A model generated the notes under the pieces. It did not search any database. It worked only from the letters and a program-made list of their open reading frames with translations, and was not told the origin of the DNA. A stretch of 9,945 nucleotides of DNA from positions 1-9,945 of the forward strand of contig VBNZ01000095.1 of the NCBI GenBank assembly GCA_005877675.1, written 5' to 3'. The stretch is from Gammaproteobacteria bacterium (GTDB lineage: Bacteria > Pseudomonadota > Gammaproteobacteria > Xanthomonadales > Rhodanobacteraceae). Both the position numbers and the translations under genes were made by a program. Positions 1 to 5,670 of this stretch are shown piece after piece. Numbering within the stretch: the stretch's first letter is position 1; every line of letters starts with the position of its first letter.

Positions 1-1
1 C

Positions 2-301
2 ATCAAGATCGACTTGCCGCAGCCGACCAACAATCCGCCGCCGCAGATCGACAATCCGCCCGAACCGATCATATTGTCGGTGCGCACTGGCGGTCAGTTC
101 CTCTGGAACGACGAGACGGTGAGCGAGGAGCAGTTGCAGCAGATGCTCGCGGTGACTTCGAAGAAGAACCCGCAGCCTGAACTGCAGATCCAGGCCGACA
201 AGACCGCCAAGTACCAGCTCGTCGCCACGGTGCTGACCGATGCGAAGAACGCAGGCATGACGAAGATCGGGTTCCAGCCCGCGCGTGGCGCAGCGCAGTA
301 G
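2..301 (+). CDS. exbD: ExbD/TolR family biopolymer transport protein, C-terminal part (5' end outside window)
   Basis: The reading frame is already open at base 2 and ends with TAG at 299-301, giving about 99 residues of the periplasmic half of an ExbD-like protein. The N-terminal cytoplasmic tail and single membrane helix lie outside the window. Visible features are a proline-rich linker (PQPTNNPPPQ) and then the ExbD periplasmic fold: a strand region ending in 'GQFLWND', a helix 'SEEQLQQML', a strand 'ELQIQADKTAKY', a helix 'LVATVLTDAKNAGM' and the final strand 'KIGF'. Family knowledge: ExbD works with ExbB in the inner membrane to pass proton-motive force to TonB for outer-membrane uptake of iron complexes and other ligands. 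The second exbD downstream has the same organisation, so this is the first of a tandem pair. An intrinsic terminator follows directly. The family call is firm; exbD versus tolR is less so, because the membrane part is missing. Confidence 0.85.
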   Translation: MKIDLPQPTNNPPPQIDNPPEPIILSVRTGGQFLWNDETVSEEQLQQMLAVTSKKNPQPELQIQADKTAKYQLVATVLTDAKNAGMTKIGFQPARGAAQ

Positions 302-318
302 CGCGCAATACGTAGAAC

Positions 319-356
319 GAAAAAATCCACGCCGCAGCAATGCGGCGTTTTTGTTT
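319..356 (+). terminator. Intrinsic (Rho-independent) terminator after the first exbD
   Basis: A 7-bp GC-rich stem CGCCGCA / TGCGGCG (330-336 and 341-347) closes a GCAA tetraloop. It is followed by TTTTTGTTT (348-356) and preceded by an A-run (319-325), so it could also work weakly in reverse. It lies 29 bases after the stop codon of the first exbD and about 87 bases before the second, so the two exbD genes may not be transcribed equally. Confidence 0.85.
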
Positions 357-381
357 ATGCGCGATAGAAACGCTTGTTTGA

Positions 382-427
382 TTCGCGCACGCGAAGTGCG
401 CTAGGCTGGATGCGCACGTTCCCGTGC
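382..427. repeat. Cluster of short overlapping dyads upstream of the second exbD
   Basis: Three inverted repeats sit in the 5' region of the second exbD: TTCGCG-CA-CGCGAA (382-395), GCGCAC-GCGAA-GTGCGC (385-401) and GCACG-TTCC-CGTGC (414-427). The first two share bases and cannot form together. No convincing -35/-10 pair was found here. They may be operator half-sites or leader structure, or may simply reflect GC-rich sequence. Confidence 0.35.
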
Positions 428-443
428 CTGGTGGAGATCGGTT

Positions 444-854
444 ATGGCCGTATTTGCACTCGATCGCGAATCAAGCTCATTCGCGCAGATCAATGTCACG
501 CCGCTCGTCGACGTCATGCTCGTGCTGCTGATCATTTTCATGCTCGCCGCGCCGATGCTGACGCACAAGCTCATATTAAATTTCAGTGCGTCGGAGTGTG
601 GCGGTGCGACGTGTCCAAAACCAACCGATCCGGTGGACTTGTCGATCAAGCAGACCGGCGAGCTCTACTGGAACGGCGTTGCGCTCAATCGCGCCGAGCT
701 TGCGCAGAACCTCGCCGTGCTCGGACAGCAGAGCGATCCGCCGCAACTGACCCTGCGCCCGGAAGCGCGCACGCGCTACGAGCTCGTGGCAGGCGTGCTC
801 GCAGCAGCGAAGAACGCCAATCTGCAGCGCATCGGTATCGAATCGGTGCGGTGA
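444..854 (+). CDS. exbD: ExbD/TolR family biopolymer transport protein (second copy, complete)
   Basis: This is a complete 136-residue protein, a usual length for ExbD. Residues 1-20 are a short cytoplasmic tail, and residues about 21-38 form the single membrane helix. The family motif 'NVTPLVDVMLVLLIIFM' carries Asp23, the membrane aspartate that lines the ExbB pore and is required for proton-driven work (family knowledge). The rest is the periplasmic domain, with a strand 'GELYWNG', a helix 'NRAELAQNL', a strand 'QLTLRPEARTRY', a helix 'LVAGVLAAAKNAN' and the final strand 'RIGIESV', matching the partial copy upstream. The start has a purine-rich GGTGGAG at 430-436, seven bases upstream. An oddity is Cys52 and Cys57 (CGGATC) just outside the membrane, in the linker that is proline-rich in the first copy; they could form a disulfide. 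Xanthomonas carries a known tonB-exbB-exbD1-exbD2 cluster, and this pair fits that plan, so it may be exbD2. It converges on pdxJ. Confidence 0.92.
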   Translation: MAVFALDRESSSFAQINVTPLVDVMLVLLIIFMLAAPMLTHKLILNFSASECGGATCPKPTDPVDLSIKQTGELYWNGVALNRAELAQNLAVLGQQSDPPQLTLRPEARTRYELVAGVLAAAKNANLQRIGIESVR

Positions 855-860
855 CTTCGT

Positions 861-891
861 GGCAACGCCGCGCAATCGCGCGGCGGTTGCC
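861..891. terminator. Long hairpin between convergent exbD and pdxJ, probable bidirectional terminator
   Basis: GGCAACGCCGCGC (861-873) pairs with GCGCGGCGGTTGCC (878-891) around an AATC loop, giving 13 base pairs with one bulged base. It fills the 39-base gap between the stop codons of exbD (854) and pdxJ (894). There is no U-tract on either side, so it may act as a 3'-end stabiliser or with Rho rather than as a classical intrinsic terminator. Confidence 0.6.
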
Positions 892-893
892 CG

Positions 894-1637
894 CTAAGCC
901 AGGATGCGCAGATACGCCTTCACGGTCGCGTCGAGTCCCGCGTAAAGCGCTTCGCCGATCAGCGCGTGGCCGATCGAGACCTCGGCCAGAAAAGGGATCG
1001 CCGCCTTGAGCGCGCCGAGATTGGCCTGGTTTAGATCGTGACCGGCATTGACGCCCAGTCCCGCGGCATTCGCTCGCTCGGCGCACGCAATGCACTGCGC
1101 CAGCGCACGCGCAGGATCGCCACGCGCATGTCCTTCCGCATACGGCCCGGTATAAATTTCCACACGGTCGGCGCCCAGCTCGGCGGCGTGCGCGATGGCG
1201 TCGTTGTCCGCGTCGACAAACAGGCTCACACGCGCGCCGAGCTGCTTCAGTTCGACAATCAGCGGCTTCAATCGTGCGCCGTCGGCGCGTAGATCGAAAC
1301 CATGATCGGAGGTGAGCTGTGCATCGCCATCGGGCACCAATGTGCATTGCGTCGGTCGCGTTTCCTCGATCAGCTTGAGAAACCCGGGATAGCCGGCTCG
1401 CGGTGGCGCAAACGCGTTGCCCTCGATATTGAATTCGACACGCCCGGCGATCAGCGCATTGAGCAGACCCACATCGTCCGCGCGGACATGCCGCTGATCG
1501 GGGCGCGGATGCACCGTGATGCCAGCCGCGCCCGCGGCGATGCACGCCGCCGCGGCCGCACCGATATCGGGCTCGTGTCCACCGCGCGAATTGCGCAGCA
1601 CGGCGATCTTGTTGACGTTGACACTGAGTTTAGTCAT
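894..1637 (-). CDS. pdxJ: Pyridoxine 5'-phosphate synthase
   Basis: The 247-residue protein matches PdxJ, a TIM-barrel enzyme. It joins 1-deoxy-D-xylulose 5-phosphate and 3-amino-2-oxopropyl phosphate to make pyridoxine 5'-phosphate in the DXP-dependent vitamin B6 pathway, in the cytoplasm. Landmarks in order are 'VNVNKIAVLRNSRGG' (6-20), 'GITVHPRPDQRH' (39-50), 'FNIEGN' (69-74), 'SLFVDAD' (138-144), 'YTGPYAE' (162-168), 'VNAGHDLN' (196-203) and 'SIGHALIGEA' (221-230). By alignment with E. coli PdxJ from memory, the catalytic residues are His43, Glu72 and His200, all present. The E. coli Asp-His pair at the DXP site (residues 11-12) is Asn9-Lys10 here, a variant I recall from Xanthomonas and Bacteroidetes PdxJ. 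The start ATG (1637-1635) overlaps the stop TGA of the upstream hydrolase-like gene by four bases (ATGA), so the two are very likely co-transcribed and translationally coupled. Confidence 0.96.
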   Translation of the reverse strand: MTKLSVNVNKIAVLRNSRGGHEPDIGAAAAACIAAGAAGITVHPRPDQRHVRADDVGLLNALIAGRVEFNIEGNAFAPPRAGYPGFLKLIEETRPTQCTLVPDGDAQLTSDHGFDLRADGARLKPLIVELKQLGARVSLFVDADNDAIAHAAELGADRVEIYTGPYAEGHARGDPARALAQCIACAERANAAGLGVNAGHDLNQANLGALKAAIPFLAEVSIGHALIGEALYAGLDATVKAYLRILA

Positions 1638-3379
1638 GGCTTGGATGGCATATTCGCATGTGGATGCAGCGGTTTGGCGATGCGTGTTGCGCCCGCGAGA
1701 TCGAGCGCGAGTTGCGTGATGTGGCCCTGCGCGTCGCGCTGCACGGCGACCTCGACAGCGCCGTCGGCATCAGCCAGGCGATCCGGCGCATACGCCTGCA
1801 ACACCAGACGCGGTGCGCGTGCGGCCTGCAAGGTCAGCTGCTCGCCCTCGACGCCGACACGCAGCCACAGGTCGGGATCGATGCGCCAATCCCCGCGCAA
1901 TTCCTCGATTTGCGCCGGTCGCAATTTGATTGCCGGACGCGACAGGCGCGGCGCGCGCTGACTCAATCGCCGCGCCGACATATGCGTGCCGTTACGATGC
2001 AGAACCAGCCCGTCGATCGCGTCCGGATCGCGCATAAAGGTAATACCGGAGTTCGCCTCTTCGCTCACGAAAGAATCGCGATCGAGCGCGCGCAGGCGCT
2101 GCGGCCACACACCAGGCAGTTGCAGACGCAGGTGATCGCCGCGCAAGCGCACGATCAGCTCCTCGCGCGAAGCGAGTTGATACAAGCCCGCGTATTCGTC
2201 GAGTTTCGGCGTCGCGTGCACAGGCGCGCCACGTGGTGCCTCGGGCAGCAGTGTCGCCTCGTTGAGCCAGGCCATGCCAAGTTCGGCCAGATCGCTCGCG
2301 GCATTGCCGAGCAGCACGATCGCCTTCTGCTTGTCGGTGCGAAAGCCGAGGAACACGGCGAAACCAGCGGTCTCACTTGCGCGCCAGACCAGCGGCCAGT
2401 TGCCATTCGGACCTTCGACCATGCGTACGTTCCAGCCGAGCGCGGCCTGGTCGGGTGGCGCGACGGTCTCGCCCGGGCCCGCAAGCGCAGGTGCACGCGC
2501 CTGGCGTGCGAGCAGCAAGGCCGAGCGCAGGGGCGAGTCGCCGGGCGCGAGGCACTGCTGCAGGAATACGACGAGGTCGGGCAGCGTCGCGCGCAAGCCT
2601 GCAGCGGCCGCGAGTACGCCGTAATGCCAATGCGGCGCGGTTTCACCGCCGGCATTTCCGGCGAGCAGTGTCGGCGCGTCGTCGAGGGTGATATGGGCGA
2701 GCCCCAGCGGCCCGAGCACTTTGTCGTGCAAGGCTTCGGCATACGGCACGCCGTATACGCGACCGAGCAGATGGCCCAGTAACCCGGTATTGAGCACCGA
2801 ATAGCCGGGAGCGGGATTTGTCTGCCCGATCGATGTGCTATATGCGAGGAAGGCGAGCAAATCCTCCGCAGCGTAGTCGGCGAACGGATCAGCCAGATCG
2901 CGCGGAAACAGATTGAGCGGCTGCGGCGGCAAAGTCGAGCGCTGTGTGATCAGCGCATCCAGCGCGATACGGCCGGTTGCGGGCTCGCGCAGCGGAAAAT
3001 CCTGCGGCAGAAACTTGCTGATCGGATCGGACAGGCGCAGTTTGCCTTCGAGCGCGGCCTGCGCGAGCAACAGACCGGCAAAAACCTCGCTTACGGCGCC
3101 GACCTCGAACTGGCTGTCCGCGTCGGGCGGAGCGCCCTGTGCGGCGTCGCTATGACCAAAATAGAGGGTCTCGTGCCGATCGCCCTCGATGAGCCCAACC
3201 GCGACACCCGCATAGGCCCGGTTGGCTGCACCTTGCTCGAGCACCGCACGATAAGGCGTGCCGAACAGCGAGGGTGGCTTTGCGGGCACGCGCGCGGGCG
3301 CTGCCATGCAGACGGTCGGCAGCATCAGCAGCGAAGCGAAAACCCGCGTAAGCGCGCGGCGGTACCAGACGCAATACAT
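1634..3379 (-). CDS. Exported serine beta-lactamase-like (class C/PBP fold) protein with degraded catalytic motifs
   Basis: The protein has 581 residues from ATG 3379. It starts with a signal peptide: basic 'YRRALTR', a hydrophobic core, and likely cleavage after 'VCMAA'. Residues about 30-380 follow the beta-lactamase/serine-hydrolase (AmpC, EstB) family pattern, including 'FEVG....VFAGLLLAQAALEGKL', 'LSDPISKFLP' and 'HDKVLGPLGL'. The remaining 200 residues are a strand-rich C-terminal region with 'LDEYAGLYQL', typical of lipocalin-like tails of this family. The catalytic motifs are altered. The S-x-x-K box (normally G-S-V-T-K) reads G-A-V-S-E with Ala95 and Glu98. Y-S-N reads Y-S-V (193-195). 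The third box, usually H/K-x-G, reads R-A-S (333-335). The frame is intact, so this looks like a maintained pseudoenzyme rather than a decayed gene. The longer frame to 3478 was not used because its first 33 codons run through the REP-like palindrome. No strong ribosome site is seen at 3379. It is the first gene of an operon with pdxJ (4-base overlap). Confidence 0.85.
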   Translation of the reverse strand: MYCVWYRRALTRVFASLLMLPTVCMAAPARVPAKPPSLFGTPYRAVLEQGAANRAYAGVAVGLIEGDRHETLYFGHSDAAQGAPPDADSQFEVGAVSEVFAGLLLAQAALEGKLRLSDPISKFLPQDFPLREPATGRIALDALITQRSTLPPQPLNLFPRDLADPFADYAAEDLLAFLAYSTSIGQTNPAPGYSVLNTGLLGHLLGRVYGVPYAEALHDKVLGPLGLAHITLDDAPTLLAGNAGGETAPHWHYGVLAAAAGLRATLPDLVVFLQQCLAPGDSPLRSALLLARQARAPALAGPGETVAPPDQAALGWNVRMVEGPNGNWPLVWRASETAGFAVFLGFRTDKQKAIVLLGNAASDLAELGMAWLNEATLLPEAPRGAPVHATPKLDEYAGLYQLASREELIVRLRGDHLRLQLPGVWPQRLRALDRDSFVSEEANSGITFMRDPDAIDGLVLHRNGTHMSARRLSQRAPRLSRPAIKLRPAQIEELRGDWRIDPDLWLRVGVEGEQLTLQAARAPRLVLQAYAPDRLADADGAVEVAVQRDAQGHITQLALDLAGATRIAKPLHPHANMPSKP

Positions 3380-3443
3380 GCGCCAAGAATAACGCAGCGG
3401 CCCGGCACGATCAGGAATTAGAACCACGTCCTTGTGGCGGAGA

Positions 3444-3489
3444 CTTCCTGTGGGAGTGTGCGGTATGAGACCGCACATGGGGACAGAAG
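3444..3489. repeat. REP-like palindrome with GGAG head
   Basis: A perfect 8-bp inverted repeat TGTGCGGT / ACCGCACA (3457-3464 and 3470-3477) with a five-base loop is preceded directly by GTGGGAG (3450-3456). Outer arms CTTCCTGT (3444-3451) and ACAGAAG (3483-3489) also pair with one bulge. A GGAG or GTAG head followed by a hairpin is the known layout of RAYT-mobilised REP elements, common in Pseudomonas and Xanthomonadales. It lies between two minus-strand transcription units and could stabilise or terminate the mRNA from the PDZ gene. Confidence 0.6.
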
Positions 3490-3547
3490 TTTCGTAGTTC
3501 GCGAAGCAGGCATTGCGCTCGGTAGCCCACGAGTCGGCGGTGGCGCT

Positions 3548-3578
3548 GGGTCGCAGCGCTTCCGCCCGGATGCGACCC
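3548..3578. repeat. Second inverted repeat, possible partner REP or terminator hairpin after the PDZ gene
   Basis: GGGTCGCA (3548-3555) pairs perfectly with TGCGACCC (3571-3578) across a 15-base middle that itself contains GCG-CTTC-CGC. It begins four bases past the stop of the PDZ gene and lies about 60 bases from the GGAG-headed palindrome. It may be one half of a two-REP (BIME-like) unit, or a 3'-end hairpin. There is no clear U-tract on the minus strand. Confidence 0.5.
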
Positions 3579-3581
3579 GAG

Positions 3582-4514
3582 TTACGGACAATTCTCTGAC
3601 ACCGTCTTCCATGCCACCGGATCCCAGTACGTACCTTCGGTCAGTTTGGTCGCACGATCACGGTTGAGGTGTGCAGCGATCATTACCGTTGTATTCGGCG
3701 CGACGTCGACGGTGAGGTTCTTGAGCTTGTTGTTGCGCAGGGATGCTATTTCGCCCACACCCATCTCGCTGGTCGGAATGCGCTCGGCCACTTCGAGCCG
3801 ATGGGTGCCAGCGGAGACGCGGAATTTCTGCGCGGTCGAAGGCCCGGGCGTCACGCCATCGATGGTCAGGATCAGCGCGCCATATAAAGCCTGCTGCCGT
3901 GGCGCAAGATCGATCATGCTGATGCGGCCGCAACCGGCGCCGGCGGTGCTGCTCGCCGGAAGATCCGCCGAAGCGATCGCCGGTCCGCCGAGGCCAAGGC
4001 GCAACGCCGGCAGGGTGACGCTCTGCATGGTGCCTGCGAGCGCCAGCGGCGCACCGCTGCGCTCCACATCGAGCTTGATCGGAGCGCCGTCGGGCAGCGA
4101 CTCGACGCTGGCTTTCAGCGTCGAAGCGGCGAGTGCATGACCGTTTTCGTCAGCGCCGAGGTCGCGCAGAGAGTGGCCGTTGACTCCGACCAGCACGTCG
4201 CCCGCCCGCACGCCGAACTGTGCGGCCGCGCCACCCGGACTCGTACCGAGCACACGCAGACCATCGCGCGCGTGCGCGGCGTTGGTCGCATCGACTAGCA
4301 GGCCGAGATCTGCAGTGCGCCGTGCCGGCTCGTCAATGTTGAGATTGAGCTGCTCCGGATGCGCACCAAGCGCGCCCGTGGTGGCGAGTCGCGTGAACAA
4401 CTGCTGCACCTCCTCACGCACGCGTTGCGCGACCGCGGGATCCGCGACCGCATCGGCCGCACTCGCAGCGAGGGTCGTGCCGAACAAAAGAGAAACGATT
4501 AGGGAGCGCAACAT
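3582..4514 (-). CDS. Exported PDZ-domain protein of unknown function
   Basis: The protein has 310 residues from ATG 4514, chosen because GGTGA (4520-4524) lies five bases upstream and translation opens directly with a signal peptide, MLRSLIVSLLFGTTLAASAA, cleaved near residue 20. An ATG at 4526 would add four residues. Residues about 83-163 form a PDZ domain: 'GLRVLGTSPGGAAAQFGVRAGD' and 'VLVGVNGHSLRDL', which resembles the PDZ of DegP/RseP-type periplasmic proteins, then 'LDVERSGAPL'. No protease domain is visible (no GNSGG or HExxH), so it may be a binding rather than cutting protein. Residues about 195-310 are strand-rich ('ALILTIDG', 'VSAGTHRLEV', 'LTVDVAPNT') and recall PEGA-like surface domains. 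Cys195 and Cys309 bracket that part and could pair. It is the last gene after an ECF sigma factor and a membrane protein, 20 bases downstream of the latter, which suggests a role in periplasmic sensing (inference). Confidence 0.85.
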   Translation of the reverse strand: MLRSLIVSLLFGTTLAASAADAVADPAVAQRVREEVQQLFTRLATTGALGAHPEQLNLNIDEPARRTADLGLLVDATNAAHARDGLRVLGTSPGGAAAQFGVRAGDVLVGVNGHSLRDLGADENGHALAASTLKASVESLPDGAPIKLDVERSGAPLALAGTMQSVTLPALRLGLGGPAIASADLPASSTAGAGCGRISMIDLAPRQQALYGALILTIDGVTPGPSTAQKFRVSAGTHRLEVAERIPTSEMGVGEIASLRNNKLKNLTVDVAPNTTVMIAAHLNRDRATKLTEGTYWDPVAWKTVSENCP

Positions 4515-4534
4515 GTCATTCACCATCGGTAGGT

Positions 4535-4996
4535 TCAGATACGAGTGAGTGCAAGGCCTTGCTTGCGAGCGGCGAGCAGGGTGTCGAGCAATTCGCTGCG
4601 GCGCTGCCATAGCGGTGAAACGTCCACGCTCGGCGGTCCGCTTTCATAAGCGCTGCGCAAACGCTGATCGACCGCATCGAGTTCCGACGTAATATCGTCG
4701 GCACCGACGGAAACGACCGCAGCATGCTCGCTCTGCAACACCGCAAGCTGCAGCTCGAGCGCCTGTGCACGTGCCTGCCAATCAATATGCTCCCGTTCGC
4801 GCAATGTATGCGACGGATAAATGAGCGCTGCGCTCGCGACCGCAACAACCAACGCTGCACCGATGCCCAGGCGCTGCCAACGCCGCCGCGAGACACGACG
4901 CGTGTGTGCCGTGCTGATGCGCGACCACAGCGCAGCCGATGTTTGCGCATCGAGCCTGTGCGCCGGCACACCAATAAGAGGCGAGTTCGTATTCAT
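4535..4996 (-). CDS. Single-pass membrane protein, candidate anti-sigma factor for the upstream ECF sigma factor
   Basis: The protein has 153 residues. The start ATG (4996-4994) overlaps the sigma factor stop by four bases (ATGA), the usual arrangement for sigma/anti-sigma pairs. Residues 1-42 are a short cytoplasmic part rich in arginine just before the membrane (RRVSRRRWQR), which fixes the N-terminus inside by the positive-inside rule. Residues 43-61 (LGIGAALVVAVASAALIYP) are the single membrane helix. Residues about 66-150 are periplasmic and strongly helical, with heptad-like 'QALELQLAVLQSEHAAV' and 'ITSELDAVDQRLRSA' suggesting coiled coil. There is no cysteine and no H-x3-C-x2-C motif, so it is not a zinc-binding anti-sigma factor, and the cytoplasmic part is shorter than a usual anti-sigma domain. 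The anti-sigma role rests on gene order and topology, not on recognised homology. Confidence 0.7.
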   Translation of the reverse strand: MNTNSPLIGVPAHRLDAQTSAALWSRISTAHTRRVSRRRWQRLGIGAALVVAVASAALIYPSHTLREREHIDWQARAQALELQLAVLQSEHAAVVSVGADDITSELDAVDQRLRSAYESGPPSVDVSPLWQRRSELLDTLLAARKQGLALTRI

Positions 4997-5661
4997 GCCA
5001 GACTCCCGAGCGGCAGCGAAGGCGCTGCTGCGACCACCGCATGCAGCCGCTGCAGCGCACGCGACACTATCGATTTGGAATAGCTCTCGCTCTGTCCGAA
5101 CAACGAAGCGATTTCCGCATGCGTATAGCCTTCGAGCTCATGCAATACGACGATCGCACGTGCGCGCGCCGGCAGGCGCTGCAACAGCGCCCAGGCATCG
5201 ACCGCCTGGGCGGGCGTCGTCGCGTTGTCCGCGGCGTCGTCGAAAGCGCTTTCCGGATCCTGCTCGGCGAAACGCTTGCGTGCGCGCAACTGATCGATCG
5301 CGGCATTGACCGTCATACGCTTGAGCCAGGCGCCGAACGGCGCCTCGCCACGATAGCTGCGTATGGTCTCCATCACTTTCAAAAAAACCTCCTGCACCAA
5401 ATCTTCCGCCTGCGCCGGGTTGGCCGTCAGCCGCAGGGCAAGGCCGTAACAAGCCTGGCCGTAGCATGCATACACGGTCTCGAACGCTTGCATGTCACCG
5501 TGCCGGGCGCGCGCGAGCGTCATCGCATCGAGCCTCTGTGCGAAGCCCGACGGCGATACTGCTGCGCTGTGCGCTTCGTTGTCGGCGCTGCGGCTCATCG
5601 ATGGTAAAGACGCAGCCGGCATGCCGATCGTCGCAGCTGCGTCCGCAGGTTCATGATTCAT
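4993..5661 (-). CDS. RNA polymerase ECF-type sigma factor (sigma-70 family, RpoE-like)
   Basis: The protein has 222 residues from ATG 5661 (a TTG one codon earlier is possible). After a roughly 45-residue low-complexity N-terminal tail comes sigma region 2 (about 50-130): 'ARHGDMQAFETVYACYGQ', 'ALRLTANPAQAEDLVQEVFLKV' with the core-binding D-L-V-Q-E-V-F signature, then 'FGAWLKRMTVNAAIDQLRARKR', which contains the -10 recognition helix. A linker with acidic stretches (about 135-155) leads to region 4 (about 158-208): 'LQRLPARARAIVVLHELEGYTHAEIASLFGQS' and 'SKSIVSRALQRL', the helix-turn-helix that reads the -35 element. There is no extra C-terminal domain. The variant 'ESYSKSIVSRAL' replaces the common 'GTVKSRL' and could shift -35 preference. 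It overlaps the membrane protein gene by four bases and starts nine bases after the phosphopantetheinyl transferase stop, so it can be read from that upstream transcript as well as any promoter of its own. Its regulon is unknown. Confidence 0.93.
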   Translation of the reverse strand: MNHEPADAAATIGMPAASLPSMSRSADNEAHSAAVSPSGFAQRLDAMTLARARHGDMQAFETVYACYGQACYGLALRLTANPAQAEDLVQEVFLKVMETIRSYRGEAPFGAWLKRMTVNAAIDQLRARKRFAEQDPESAFDDAADNATTPAQAVDAWALLQRLPARARAIVVLHELEGYTHAEIASLFGQSESYSKSIVSRALQRLHAVVAAAPSLPLGSLA

Positions 5662-5670
5662 CAAGAATTC

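Noticed and set aside
374..1009. 211-codon plus-strand frame overlapping exbD and pdxJ
   Set aside because: Out of frame with exbD, extremely Arg-rich, no domain. Typical GC-rich shadow.
1658..2782. 374-codon open frame opposite the hydrolase-like gene
   Set aside because: Antisense shadow with biased composition and no recognisable domain or ribosome site.
3380..3478. In-frame 5' extension of the hydrolase-like gene
   Set aside because: It would place 33 residues before the signal peptide and runs through the REP-like palindrome.
4515..4610. Longer N-terminus of the PDZ protein
   Set aside because: It would overlap the membrane protein gene by 76 bases and bury the signal peptide. GGTGA supports the start at 4514.
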